From the NCBI GenBank assembly GCA_024449915.1, contig JAMZAV010004474.1:1-64000 (forward strand): a DNA stretch of 64,000 nt, read 5' to 3'. Positions 11,149 through 22,837 of this stretch are shown piece by piece. The first letter of the stretch is position 1, and each line of letters opens with the position of its first letter. A program made the translations under genes and the position numbers. The DNA comes from Sweltsa coloradensis (lineage: Eukaryota > Arthropoda > Insecta > Plecoptera > Chloroperlidae). The notes beneath the pieces are model-generated. The model did no database searches. It was not told where the DNA came from and was given only the letters and a program-made list of their open reading frames with translations.

Positions 11149-11949
11149 ATCTCATTACTTTTTCAAGTTCCATTACAAAATTATTTGTTAAAATATAATA
11201 TTTTTATCAAAGTTGATTTAATTTTTATGGTATTAGCAATAACAATAGGATGTAAAATATCTAGGCCCGGATTCATGTACATCCTGGGTATAGGTGGTAT
11301 AACCATGGTATAACGACGGTATAAGGACTGGTTAAGTCTAGGCAACTCATTTTCCATGTAACAACAAACGCACAACTAATGTTATTTTACACCTATTTCA
11401 CTGCATCCACAGCCATGTAAATCATCAGATAATCAAAAGAATATTGAAAATTTTCACCATCTTTTGTTTTACATTTTCATTAAAAGTGACAGGAGATTGC
11501 GTGAGTTTGCTTATTATTGCCGTAAATTTTGGACTATCATACCATTGTTTATCTGCATTAGGCTTGTAGTAATCAAAACACGTTATTTGTGCGGGAAGTG
11601 TGTCAAAACAAGGTTGTGCTGGCCTAGGGTTGACTAAGAAAGGCCTAGGGCTTGTCAAACATGTAGTGTAAGTATTTATTTATCTAGTCCTATAGCCTAA
11701 TGGAACTTTAGACCTACACTGTTGTATTATAAATAATTTTCTACATCTGGGCCTAGGCCAGGGACGGTTTCTGATTTGTTTTATGAGAGTATAATGACAC
11801 CTTTTCTCGTTCCACACAAAGAAGAAAAATTTTAAATGTCCGCTATTTGTTTACGTATCACACTTTCCCGCCTAACTCTGCTTGTACCGTCAACAAGACG
11901 TGCCAAGTAACTATAGTTACTTGTTGATTGTATGCCTAGTGTATAAGGC
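11149..11949. other. Unassigned DNA with possible Harbinger-type end
   Basis: The stretch CTAGGCCCGGATTCATG near 11262 resembles ends of Harbinger-type elements (GGCCCGGATTCA). It is followed by repeated GGTATAA words at 11291-11322. The minus-strand frame at 11425-11658 has no motif I recognise. The evidence is too thin for a mobile-element call. Confidence 0.25.
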
Positions 11950-12115
11950 TTATTTTAAAACCTTTATTGGAAGCCTTCCAGCAAAACTTTTTCAACTTTT
12001 TTTTTCAAAAGAGACTATATTACTATAACCTTAATGTCCATGTAAAATATGAACATTGTAGCCCCACCCGTCTGGTCAGAATCGCGGGCCGATTGAAACT
12101 GACGTATTAGATGTT
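11950..12115 (+). repeat. Dispersed repeat shared with both arms of the 27.2-29.6 kb inverted pair
   Basis: The string TTTTTCAACTTTTT, a variable A-rich part, TTAATGTCCATGT, then GTAGCCCCACCCGTCTGGTCAGAATCGC parallels 27340-27440 and the reverse complement of about 29370-29470. It is non-coding and is a third, partial copy of that family. Confidence 0.65.
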
Positions 12116-14047
12116 AGCAGTAGCAGTAGCTAACATCCTTAAAGTGATTTTGAGCATGTTTCAAGCCATTTTTTCACCAAGAAGGAATAATCGTATCCCA
12201 ATAAAATTTGGTATGTGTTGTCAGGTACTAAATCCCCTCGATTGTGATAGTTTTCAAGTTCACATCACGTTACATGACGGCTGGGTAACACCTCGAAATC
12301 ACCCCAACTCTGCTTGGTGTTAAGGTGCTTGAGTGTGTAGCGCACCGCGGCTTGGCTGCGGTGCCCTAACGGGCACCTAGATTTGTGTTTCCACTGTTAA
12401 ACAGGGTACTTTTTTATGAGAACAGATTTTAATTGATATTGCATACGATAAGTGCCCATTTGTCTTAATTCCACCATTGAATCAATCGCATCAGCTTCAC
12501 ACAGAAAATGTTAATGGAGGCGCCCTAGCTAGAGCGTGCGTCTCGTGTTGATATGAGCACCAACTAAACAATTCTTTGCACTTCATTTACAGGTATGTAC
12601 AATATCGACCATAAGCATTGATATAAGATGCTTTCGTGCGGACGCTCAGCATCTAGGGTGCAGTACTTACGTACCTTTCAAATAACACTGAGAGAAATCA
12701 ATTTTTTCTCATGTTCTGTCACCCGCCGACAGATAACTAAATACTTAATTCTCGTGCATAGCACTTTTGCCAGATTATTTCGTGCAAGCCCTCAAAGTCC
12801 ATACAAAATGTTTGGTAAAAATTAAAAATTGTGTGTGATACAAAAGGGGCGAAACTCGCGATCGAGATACGAAACCCGCTGATCGCACTAATGAAGAACA
12901 AAGACAATAATGAGCTTTGACTCACACAGACAATTTATTATAATAAGCTATTGTTACCAATTTGTATTTGTTTTTATTATATGTGTGCGAGTAGAAGTAT
13001 TCAATTTCCCTTTATTTTTAGACTCTCGCGGGCAATTTGTTTACCCTTCCTTCTGGTCAGAGTCTCGTCACCACCCATGCGCATCGCGGGTAAACATGTG
13101 TTACTTTGGGTGCGAGACTACGCCAGAGAGGGAGCGAGTTAGTTGTTCGATTATGTCTGCAAATCGCCACATCTCTATCCTCTGTAAATTTCGTGAAAAT
13201 TATTGTCAATATACTACCTAGTATACATACCTACGTCACTTGTTTTCATTTGCTAAGCCTATCCTCACCCTTGACCATCGAGACCACCGAGACGCCTAGA
13301 CCTCCTGCCAACCGTGTCTTGTTGCATCACGTATTTCCTGCAGTCACTGACGTAAAGTACTCGGGCTTTTAGAGTGTTGTCTTGCAGTATGTTTCAGTGG
13401 TTGTAAGGGCGCATCCGCTCTGATTGACAACATCGGCGTCTCGCCACAAAACGTGCATTTACTTTCACACACTTTAAGTTTGCTATCCATCCAACAATTT
13501 GATCTTGCAGTCCTGATTCGAAATTATATTTTGGTAAAACAAAAGAGCATTTACGATTTAAATGTGATATTATAATTCGTCAGATCTTCCTGATGAGTAA
13601 AGCCCTTATTCAGCGATCAAAAATAATAAATAAACAATAGTTATGTAATTATCTCATCGTACTTCGTTATTTATTGACCATTAAACAAATTATTCGTATT
13701 ATTATTATTCATAATTATTAGTTGTCAGTTATTTAATTTCAACGATAATTGACCAGCCAATTATTTCTACAATATTATCTTAGTTCAAACTTCAAAGATC
13801 AGATTACAATAGTCATCACTCATCATAATGCGGGTTGTAGGTCAAAATTTGTCCTGACCACAGGTTTATTTTGAATTTAGATCTCGATCAAATGTGTTTT
13901 CATTATTTTGCTGATAATTGAAATAAATTTTTTTTTCAAAATAATACCAAAGATTAGCGGATGCGTTAACACATTGATAAACAATACCACATTTTTAACG
14001 TATTCATTGTATGTATTATTATCGTCGTTATTTTAATTTCAAGAAAA
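12116..14047. other. Unassigned DNA
   Basis: No gene was recognised. A GC-rich pocket at 12330-12385 can form a small hairpin (CACCGC...GCGGTG). The frames at 12910-13372 show no motif and sit in pyrimidine-rich DNA. AT-rich direct words near 13680-13740 look like low complexity. Confidence 0.4.
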
Positions 14048-14085
14048 TAATTGACTGATTGATTGATTGATTGGATATTGCTTAA
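14048..14085 (-). repeat. LINE-type 3' tail with (AATC)n
   Basis: On the minus strand this reads GAGACGTTAAGCAATATCC followed by four AATC units. The same ending occurs on the plus strand at about 33134-33178 and 46438-46463. A shared unique sequence ending in a short tandem tail is the usual mark of a non-LTR retrotransposon or SINE 3' end. Only a tail is present here. Confidence 0.6.
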
Positions 14086-14134
14086 CGTCTCACGAACGGA
14101 ACGTTTGTTGTTAGCAACGATCTGAAATAATGCA

Positions 14135-15008
14135 CACTGAGCTTAGCCCGGCTCAAATGCGCGCGCTCAGGTGTTGATGATTTCTGCTGAACGGTTAATA
14201 ACATATTACCAAATTTTGCTTGAATGTTAGTAAAGTACTCTTATATTGATATCCGCATTTGGATGCAAAAGATGAGCCTTAAAGATCCATTGCGAGATTG
14301 ATTCAAAATGTGAAAAAAAATGTGATATCCGAAACATGGATTTAAATTCTGGAAATTCCCACCAAACCGTTTGTTATCTTACAATAAAAACCAAATTAAC
14401 TGCGCTTCACATTGATTTAAAGTTTGTTGTCCAGTATGCAAATTTGAGTTAAAAAAAATCTATACACTTTGAATTATTTCTCGAAATTGACCAAAATGTA
14501 GTAAATTATGGTGATTTCACTATTTCTTTAATACAAAATCAATTAATTTATTTATGAATACGCGTACTTGATAACATAGATTTATTATTAATAACTTTAG
14601 TGAGAAATTTGATAACGGTGGCTCGCGCGCGGTGTCGAGTTTAGGCGCTTAGCTTTCTGTTTGTTTCTTAGTTTTTGGGCGGAGTACATTTTATGTTTTA
14701 ACGCAAATTTTCCTACTGAATATCAACGTTTAAATCAATGTGAACGTGCACCTTAATTTTGTTTCATCGTAAGATAAACGGTTTGATGGAAATTTTCAGA
14801 ATTGAAATTCATGTATTTCGATTTTCGATTTTTTACGTTTTGGACTTACCTCTCTCATTGATTATTGTTTAAGGCTTATTCGTGGAAACCAAATGTGGAT
14901 ATCAATATAAAAGAACTCTTATTAACATTCATACATGATAATATCCAACCGTTCAGCTGCGATCGTTAACACTTGAGCGCACGCATTTGAGTTGGACTAT
15001 GCTCAGCG
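14135..15008. repeat. Foldback element with ~400-bp inverted arms
   Basis: The left end (CACTGAGCTTAGCC...GCTCAAATGCGCGCGCTCA) is the imperfect reverse complement of the right end (TGAGCGCACGCATTTGAG...GCTCAG). Homology continues inward through TGCTGAACGGTT/AACCGTTCAGCTGC, ATATTGATATCC/GGATATCAATAT, CCAAACCGTTTG/AAACGGTTTGATGG and CACATTGATTTAAA/TTTAAATCAATGTG. The centre at about 14580-14690 is unpaired. Related one-arm copies lie at 1040-1494 and 16142-16325. No transposase is present, so it is non-autonomous. Confidence 0.8.
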
Positions 15009-16141
15009 ACCAATAAAGGAAAGAATTTAGCTCGCTAAGGTAGCAAAATAGGCCGGGCAGTGTAACGATTTGCTACTAATCTAAAAGCTGGGGTAAGGTC
15101 AACGCTAGCGTACGTAGTGTAATTAGCTCACTATGTATGTTAATTAATATAGCCACTTATTTTTATTCTTAATAATAATGCAACTCAAGTAGCCTTCGCA
15201 AAGAAATCGCGGATGTTAAAAGGAAGTTGCCTCCAAAGACGTGGGAAACTTCAATATTGCAAACGATAGCCCTCTGTTGCAGGCTATCAAGTGATTTTAA
15301 AAAATGTTCGATAGAATGTCATCAGTTGACTCTCTTCAACGTATCTAGATTAATGTGTATCCCGGGTATTGAATGGCAATTTTTCTTGCGCAATCGTGAA
15401 TAGTATACTTTCTTTGTCGTTCATCAGAGGGGGAAAACTTTCATATCAGTAACCAGTGGCGTATTTTTATTCGCTAAGTGTAAGCAAATATGGTGGAAAG
15501 GGCATCATGTTATTAGATTTTTATTTTCAAATGAGAAACGTGGCTGCCACATTTTCAGTATACCGATGATGGAAGATATTCATTATTTGGCTTGAGGAAT
15601 TTGTAAGTAGACGGTCGTATCAATCACAAGAATTTGATTTAGTCAGCGCTTTGGCTGACTCGGCGCTTTCTTGGCTCAACTCAACAGAGCCACGCACACA
15701 CATCGGGTCCGAGTAGTTTAATGGCAGCGGGGGCGTAGGACCGGGGGGGGGGGGGCAGGGGGGGCCAAAACTAAAAACGAATATGTTTGCCTGTATGCTT
15801 TGTCATTCCATTAAAAATTATGTTGAAATTTACTAAAATGAGCCACTTCACGTTCATTTTTTTTAGTATTTAGATCGCAGATAGTTGCTGTAAACCAGAG
15901 TCTGACGAAATAACTGTTAGTAAGGTAATTTTTTTCTCAGACCCAGCTTACGACCACGAAATCTGCTAATGGGTTTGTCCACCCCAACTTTCAAAAACGC
16001 TCCTACGCGCCTGAATGGCAGGTACTTTGAGTTTGACTCCAGCCCCACAAGATTCAGGCCAAATTTTACAAAATAAAAATACATTGTGTAGGAAATCTTG
16101 GCTTTGCATAGAATGCTCATCGCTCCATAGACACCCCATGT
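15009..16141. other. Unassigned DNA with G-rich tract
   Basis: No gene was recognised. At 15729-15764 the plus strand carries a run of thirteen G and a run of seven G close to GCGGGGGCG, a potential G-quadruplex and a likely site of assembly error. The overlapping minus frames at 15917-16163 have no supporting features. Confidence 0.45.
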
Positions 16142-16325
16142 TTTGGATTTCCCATTTTTTCATGTTTCGAACTTATCTCTCGCAATGTTTTTTAAGGCTT
16201 ATTCTAGGCAACCAAGTATGGATATCACTAGAAAGGTAGGCCTACTCTACTAACATTCATGCAGAATTGTGTAATGATATTTCCAACCGTTCAGCTGCAA
16301 TCGTCACACTTGAGCGCGTGATGAT
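16142..16325 (+). repeat. Partial third copy of the foldback family
   Basis: It shares with 14830-14995 the order TTAAGGCTTATTC, CCAAGTATGGATATCA, TAACATTCATGCA, ATATTTCCAACCGTTCAGCT and ACTTGAGCGCG. It has lost the outer GCTCAG end. Confidence 0.6.
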
Positions 16326-16374
16326 GGCAACGAAAAAACTTAGACCCCTCCTGAAGTGTGATATCACAGTTAAT

Positions 16375-16398
16375 AGAGTACACTACGTAGTGTACTCT
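16375..16398. repeat. Perfect 24-bp palindrome
   Basis: The sequence is centred on ACACTACGTAGTGT and extends as an imperfect palindrome to roughly 60 bp (ATATCACAGTTAAT on the left, GTTATCTGTGGTGATA on the right). It could be a cruciform-prone relic of a small inverted-repeat transposon. No known binding site is asserted. Confidence 0.85.
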
Positions 16399-17211
16399 GT
16401 TATCTGTGGTGATAGTGAGCCCATGGGTGGACTATCGTTGTTCACTCCATCAAACTTTTGTTACATTTATAGGGCAACAAATTCCTTGTCGCTATATAAT
16501 TAAGGCCGCCTGCGCCATCATATAATGCAAGGGAATGGAACTACACAAAGGATATACATCAAATTCTGAACGCCGAAAGGCCAGTGTTGTATTTTGTTAA
16601 ACCTTGGATTACGGGCATGCTTTGAAAAGTTATACTACCTTTGCAAGAGAGTTTAACCACGATTTACAATTTTCCGGAAACTCTAGCATTGATGTCAGGA
16701 GGTGGGTTTGATATACTATGTTGCAGGTTCTAGTCTTGCGTAACAGCTCCGTTATTGTGTAACATGCACTGAAAGCTAAACAAAACATTTCCTACTCGTG
16801 TAGTGTGTACGTTCAGATTTGTTAACAAAGCGAATTGTATTAGAAAATAATGTTTCCCTCTCATTTTGTAGTTTTTATGTAAAGCGTACTGGATATCGTA
16901 TAGCATTTTTAATTATTTTTTACATTATAAACACTATCAGAATAACCTGTAACCGGCGTCGGTAGGCAGTGCTCTCCCGTGAATTATTATTAGTGTGAAT
17001 TGGCAAGTACCTGGCCACCCTTCCCCCACCTCCAGGCAGCCCCCTTCTAGAACTCACGCGGTCGTCTTCTACAACAGAGATTTACTCATTTTATATTACT
17101 GGGAATATACAGATATAATTATTAATGCATACAATTCATTCTGCATATATTTATTTCAATAACTGCCATTCCGCATCTACAAACTCCAATCGGCGGTTAT
17201 TGAAGTAGTAT
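16399..17211. other. Unassigned DNA
   Basis: No coding, repeat or RNA signal was recognised in this stretch. Confidence 0.4.
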
Positions 17212-17256
17212 AGATGTTACATTCATAACTTCATAAAGTTTATGAATGTAACATCT
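17212..17256. repeat. Short hairpin with 19-20 bp stem
   Basis: AGATGTTACATTCATAACT is followed six bases later by its near-perfect complement AGTTTATGAATGTAACATCT. The stem is too short for a typical animal microRNA precursor and the flanks do not extend it, so a MITE remnant is more likely. Confidence 0.7.
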
Positions 17257-17515
17257 TAGAATAATTAGTATTATACAATAACACTGTGGTCAGGACTGTT
17301 ATAGAATGCAATGCATTTGATTGTGAAACTTAATTTTTATTTGTGAGACAACACTTATAATTATGTAATAATAATTTTTCGTGGCATGTGTCTAACTAGG
17401 TATGTTGCGGTAGGACAATTGTGAAGGAATGTCCAAGGGCTGTTAAAAAGGACAAATCTCTTGCATTTGCATTAACGACTGAGGAAAACCTCGAAAAAGC
17501 TTTCATTCGAGATTG
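17257..17515. other. Unassigned DNA
   Basis: No feature was recognised. This stretch lies between the hairpin and the tRNA-like head and may be the body of the same SINE, but no second copy exists here to test that. Confidence 0.3.
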
Positions 17516-17588
17516 CCGAACCCCACGGGATTTGAACCCAGTACCTCCGGAATCAGAGTCGCGCGTTTAACGCTCGGGCCAACACGTC
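17516..17588 (-). repeat. tRNA-derived SINE head
   Basis: On the minus strand the A-box-like TGGCCCGAGCGT and the B box GGTTCAAATCC are spaced as in a tRNA, and the T-arm CTGGG/CCCGT partly pairs. The acceptor ends do not pair (GACGTGT against GTTCGGC), so this is not a functional tRNA gene. The body of the SINE would run toward lower coordinates. Confidence 0.5.
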
Positions 17589-18478
17589 AATTACTCGCAC
17601 TGGTTTGGGGTAGGCCTGCTTGCTGTCTATTCATTCCTGAGAGAGCTAGAACGATTAGTAGAACGTAAATATGTGCGTGTAGACTGATTTGAGTAATAAG
17701 TAGAATTACGATTTGAATTATTGACGATTTGATGAGATTGCAGGTTGAGATTATGCAGACATAATATCGTACTACTAAAAAAGTACTCTTATTTTATTAA
17801 AAGGTGATTTGTTGTTTAAAAGAATGTATAAATAATCTCATTTGTAAGAAGAAGCATTTTAATTCGTTTGGGTGTCTGTAGTTTGGTTGAAATGCACAAA
17901 TGAAGTTAAATTCCGAAGTGATATCAAGAGATCTAAATCATTTAGGATCGAAAGCTAAGATTATTAAAGAAGGGGGTGGCTGCAGGTTACCCACGATTCA
18001 CCCACCGCACCGTTGAAGTCAGCATCGGCAAGATTTGTTTTAGGTTCGGACAACTTGAATGTGAACTGTACTCGCAGCGCATCCGCTTTCAGCGAGATAA
18101 CGGCTCGTGTTGCAACGGTCACGTGACTCACGTCCAAATGCAAACGTCACTTTAATCGTCATCAAAAGGGTTAAATCGCCATTCGCGGCTCGATTTTCCT
18201 CTTTGGGCCTACCTCAGCTTGTAATTACTAACCTTAGGTTTAAACCATTAAAAACTTTTAATTTGGAAATAATAATCTTAAAAGAAAGTTTGTTTACATA
18301 AAAGAAAGATGCACAAATGTATAGAATCGTTGATTTAAATTTTTTCTGAACAAAAGTACTCATAGAATGAACTTATCATTGTCATTTCTCATGCGGTATG
18401 GTTCCTTGTGGAATCTTGATCAACGTAAGTGATCTACTGATTTCACTGATGGACTGATTTTGTATTATTTCATTTTTT
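17589..18478. other. Unassigned DNA
   Basis: No gene was recognised. The frame at 18107-18301 shows no motif. Confidence 0.4.
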
Positions 18479-19254
18479 GGATGAGCGTAGCGAGCGAAGC
18501 GAAGATTTTATTTCACTACACTGGAGAAAAAAATCCGGAATGTTTTTTTTCTTTTTTTTTTTTTTTTCTGTTTGTATTTTTGTGTGTCTGTTAACACGAT
18601 TCCGGCTAAACCGTTTCTCCAATTGCGATTTAAATTTTCTGGAGACCTTCGAAATCTTTTAACCAAAAACTGCCACGTTTTGAGCGTAATCGAAAAATTA
18701 TTTCTCATGAAAATTGCAATTTTACGATTTTTTTCGATTTTAAAAATTCCTTTCGAGTATAAAAACCTACATGCTTTATCCGATTTTAATAATTTTTTTA
18801 CAGTACCTTTATTTCATGAATTAATATATTCGTGTGAAATTTGAGCACAAAAAGAAAAATTATTTCTCATGAAAATCACAATTTTACGATTTTTTCGATT
18901 TTTTTTAACATTCTTCGATTTATAACCCTACAGCATTTTAGGTGTTATTGATTTTTTCACAGAACCTTATTTTATTAATTTATAAATTCGTGTAAAATTT
19001 GAGCGCAATTGAATAATTTTTTTCTTTTGAAAATTCAATATTACGATTTTTTCCATTTTTAAAATTACGATTAATTAAAAAAAATTAAATTAAGCTAATT
19101 TTTCATTAATTTAATTTAATTTTTAAAAAAATCTTCAACTAGGTAATGATTTTTTCACAAACAACAGAAAATCCCCATGACACATGGCAGCTCCCAATGC
19201 CCCCAAATTTCGCTCATCCAACTACGCGGCGGGACCCTTTAAACGTTTTCCTAG
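18479..19254 (+). mobile_element. GGATGAGCG element, copy 1 (Helentron/HINE-like, non-autonomous)
   Basis: It starts GGATGAGCGTAGCGAGCGAA and ends with CGCTCATCCAACTACGCG followed by a 3' terminus TTTTCCTAG. The first nine bases are thus repeated in reverse complement about 45 bp inside the 3' end. Inside are a long T tract, a conserved block containing AACACGATTCCGGCTAAACC and GAGACCTTCGAAATC, then about 2.5 tandem units of roughly 160 bp (marker TTATTTCTCATGAAAATTGC near 18697, 18857 and, diverged, 19015). It has no coding capacity. T flanks both ends and no target duplication longer than 2 nt is visible. Classification as HINE/Helentron-like is inference; the boundaries are supported by copy 4. 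Confidence 0.75.
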
Positions 19255-21686
19255 TCTTTAAGTTTAAAAGATCCCCGTAACCACATATCCGTCAGTGCCA
19301 CTTGACACATCACGTGGCTATAGGAATCAGGGTAAACGAACCGGTTCAAATCGAACACCGAAACCCGAGAAAAAAAACATTTTTTCTGAACCAAAATCGT
19401 TAAAAAGGGATTTGAATCGAAACCGAAATTCGTATTTCGGAATTTCGGTTTTAAAACTTTCGGAATACAAAATCTCAAAATAGCTAAATCGCCAAAATTT
19501 AAAAAGAAAGAAGTCGGTTTTTGATTTAACATGTTCCTACCCATTGTCGGGGAACTGTTTTGACAATGGGAAGGGAAGGGGTTGAGATCTGTGCACTTAT
19601 ATGCCTTCTTATGTACGACGCACAAGCCTATTCGAAAACGAAATCAGTTTTGCAAAATCATACAGATGTTGACACTGACTTGCTATAATGCAAATAATGA
19701 TGATAATAATAATAATAATGGGGTTGCCATTGCCAGTGGACGTAGGAAGTGGAACACGTGGAGCAAGCGTGCATTGTATCGGTTACCTCGGAGCCTATAG
19801 CCAATACGTGTAATCAATGTTTTAAAAAAACGTATTATTGATAGATTTTATTACTTTTAAAATGTTCTTAAACATAATAGGTCTTGATCCGAATAGTTGC
19901 TTTTAGGGGGGTCGATCCGAACTGAAAACCGAACCGATGTAATTGGTCAACCTAAAACCCAAATGAAATAAAAATAATTTTGGTTTGATGCCCTGATAGG
20001 AATACCTTGAGAACCCGGCACAAACAGCCGGAACAGAACCCAACTTGAAAACCTCACAGGTTTCGACGTGGCCCACGAGTTTTTCTGTCAGTGCAAGGGC
20101 ATCTATCGACGTCTAGCGCCGGATGAATGAATGCAAGATCCGATGCGCTTGAATGGAGCCACCTTGGTCCTGCTTGGTGGGCGTGGCTAACTATAACTGG
20201 TCCTACGATGTGTCTTATTTTGGCCGTGGAGAAGATAACGCAGACATACTTTGATCGAGTTGGGAACGTACCATCCGGAAATATTGGCCCGGAATCGAAA
20301 TTTCGTGTCCTGGGTCCAAGAATTCATATATTATATTAGGATACCTAGTTATATTGGATTTGCTAAATTTTTACATATTGATCAAAGCAATGTTTTTCAA
20401 TAAGCTTATTCACCTGCTCAATGGTATTTGTGTAAAATAAAAAATATAAGGATTACTAACAGACAATCAAATTCTAGACTCGTTTTGCAGTTATCCGGCG
20501 GTAGCAAATATAGTCAAAGTTGAAATCTTTACACTAATGCTCTTGCATACAAAATATTTCTGGTCCATAAATTTTATTTAAAGTATTTAAAATTACTCTG
20601 AAAAAAAAAACAGCTGTATCGTTATCAGCTTATTTGAAAAGTTGAACTTAACAAGTACAAACATGTTATGCCCCAGCGGGTTTTCCCACTCTTGCAGGGT
20701 GCCCCAATAATGCACGTAGTCGAGGTGGATTAACTTAGCAACCTTCCCGCCCCCTATTGGAATTTCCAATATACAAATGAGCCCACGTTTTGTACTCGTG
20801 TTGTAATATGTGCCGTAGCTATGGTTGGTTTTGAGGTCACGATTATATGAGAAAAGTTAGCTTTAACGTGGGGCGGAGTTTCGTATTTTTAAAAAAAGTA
20901 ATATCACAGATATAGACTACACTACGGGGGGTAATACCATAACTGTTTTTATTGTAAACTCTTTATTCTGATGTGGTGTAATTGTGTGTATAAATTTTAA
21001 AAATGTTTAGTTATAATGGTAACAACACAAAAGATATACGCATATTTTTTCATAGACAGAGTGTGTGTAAAAGTTCAATCGGTAAAGCAGTATGTTTGCT
21101 TATTACTTTTAACCAAAAGCACATTAAATCCAGTTCAACATAAGATAACGGAAAAAACCCATTATCCTGTACTACATAGGTTTTAAAATCCAATTTTATC
21201 AAGTTGTTTATTACATATGGTTTATTTTATTTTTCCAAGAACGTTCCTTAATTAATTGGGAGTATGGTAGAATTTTCCATGAAAACTATTTATAAAGCTT
21301 TTTCCTTTCCTGAGATCGCCTGTTTAATGAATCGAATGTTGCTAGATCTCTCCTCGCATCCCCCCCCTGTAGTTGACAAAGCTAATGTTTGTTAATCATA
21401 CAAAGTATTTGGCAAAAGTTTTAAGAGCAACAAACAGGAATGGGGCTGTACGGTTTTGTATACCCAATGGATTTTCGTATCATCCTGCTATCATCATGAT
21501 TTTTAATACCCCCTTACAGAATCGCTGAGCACCACTCCAGAAATATTTTGACGGTAAGCTCCGGTTGTAATCTTTTTAAATTGCGTTTTTAAACCGCTGA
21601 TTTCATAACGTTTCGAGTTTTTGAATACTGCGCCTTAATTATTTATTCCTCTTAGGAAAACATGAAGGTTGAATTTCACGCCAATT
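19255..21686. other. Unassigned DNA
   Basis: No gene was recognised. 19330-19460 and 19900-19985 are rich in GGTTC/GAACC-type words (for example AACGAACCGGTTC), which suggests a decayed repeat. A short (AAT)n tract lies at 19697-19719. The 20127-20339 frame has no recognisable domain. Confidence 0.4.
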
Positions 21687-22022
21687 CCCTGGTAGAAATA
21701 TTTGTATGCCAAACGGTCGCCAAGCGGTCACCAACAGATCACCAAGCTTATTTTTGATCGCCAACAGGTTACCAAGTGATTACCAAGGGTCACCACCGAA
21801 ATTTTAAAAGAAATATATGACAGCCAAACGTTCCCAAAAGGCAGCCAAAAGGGTCACCAACTCTGCAATGCAGTATTTTGACACAAAACGACCCGTTGGC
21901 GACCATTTTTGGGTGCTGATGGTGATCACTTGGCGATCACTTTGGGATCAGTTGGTGAACTAGTTGGTGCCTGTTGGTGACCACTTGGCAACCATTTTGG
22001 GAACCAAATATTTTTACTAGGG
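21687..22022. mobile_element. MITE-like inverted-repeat element with internal cadence repeats
   Basis: The ends CCCTGGTAGAAATATTTG and (reverse complement) CCCTAGTAAAAATATTTG form an 18-bp terminal inverted repeat with two differences. The left half is built from variants of GGTCACCAA and CGGTCGCCAAG every 11-13 bases, and the right half from the complement (TTGGTGACCACTTGGCAACC). The whole unit is therefore a 336-bp imperfect palindrome of short repeats. No frame is conserved. The target duplication is unclear (TT at both sides). Confidence 0.75.
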
Positions 22023-22837
22023 TTGGTTCTTATTTATGATACGAATAATTTGTTCCGTTTCTGTTGTCGTTTCTTGTACCTTTCATGTAGATTGCAGGCG
22101 GGTGGCTACTAGTATTGTTCTAAAATATAAAATAACTTGCAGACAGTTACTTTTTTTAGTTTGAACAAGGGTTAATAGAGTAACATACAACGATTTGAAA
22201 TGACCACATAAGGGATTTCTGAAATATAAACTATTTAAATCTACATATTCAACTCAAGACATCTAAATCATCATTACAATGTTGAAACAATTTTAGGGTA
22301 GGTCAGGTTTAAGATCATGATTTTTAGGAATATACACTACTCAAAATAAACCAAAGATTACAATATTTCATATATTTCTAAAACATCATTGCATACTGTC
22401 CCAGGCCCAGTGTGTAAAGAAACTGTTGATTTATATATTGTTTAATCGTGTTGATGCAGGAAGGAGTGTTATGTCATTGGATGAATGGACGTATTTAAAA
22501 AGGTTGTATAAAAAACGTAATTGGCAATTTTGATTGACAGCTGAAAATAATTGTTTCAAAGGTAATAAATTTAAGAAATCGGCAAAAATATGGTGAAATG
22601 TAGTAGAAACTGAAGTAATAAAAAAGTTACATATTTTGTTGAGAGAGTAACCTCAAGAATACTGATTGTTGTTATGATCTTCGGCTAGGTGGATTTTGTA
22701 AAGGTAATTGGTAGTTTTTTAGGTTTTGGTTGTTGTAAGTAAATATTACAGTCTTGAGATATAGCCCAGGCATTATAAGAGATTTTAGGCCTAAAGATCA
22801 ACATTGCTAACCTAAAGCTGAATTTGGAACATCGTTA
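22023..22837. other. Unassigned DNA
   Basis: No gene or repeat partner was recognised between the MITE and the first long palindrome. Confidence 0.4.

Noticed and set aside
16375..16398. Palindrome as a restriction or transcription-factor site
   Set aside because: No known site of this length is recalled and there is only one copy, so it is listed as a structural repeat only.
18508..18708. Lys/Phe-rich frames in the GGATGAGCG elements (also 27510-28152, 33728-34210, 39260-39481)
   Set aside because: They arise from poly(T)/poly(A) tracts and conserved non-coding blocks, and they change frame between copies.
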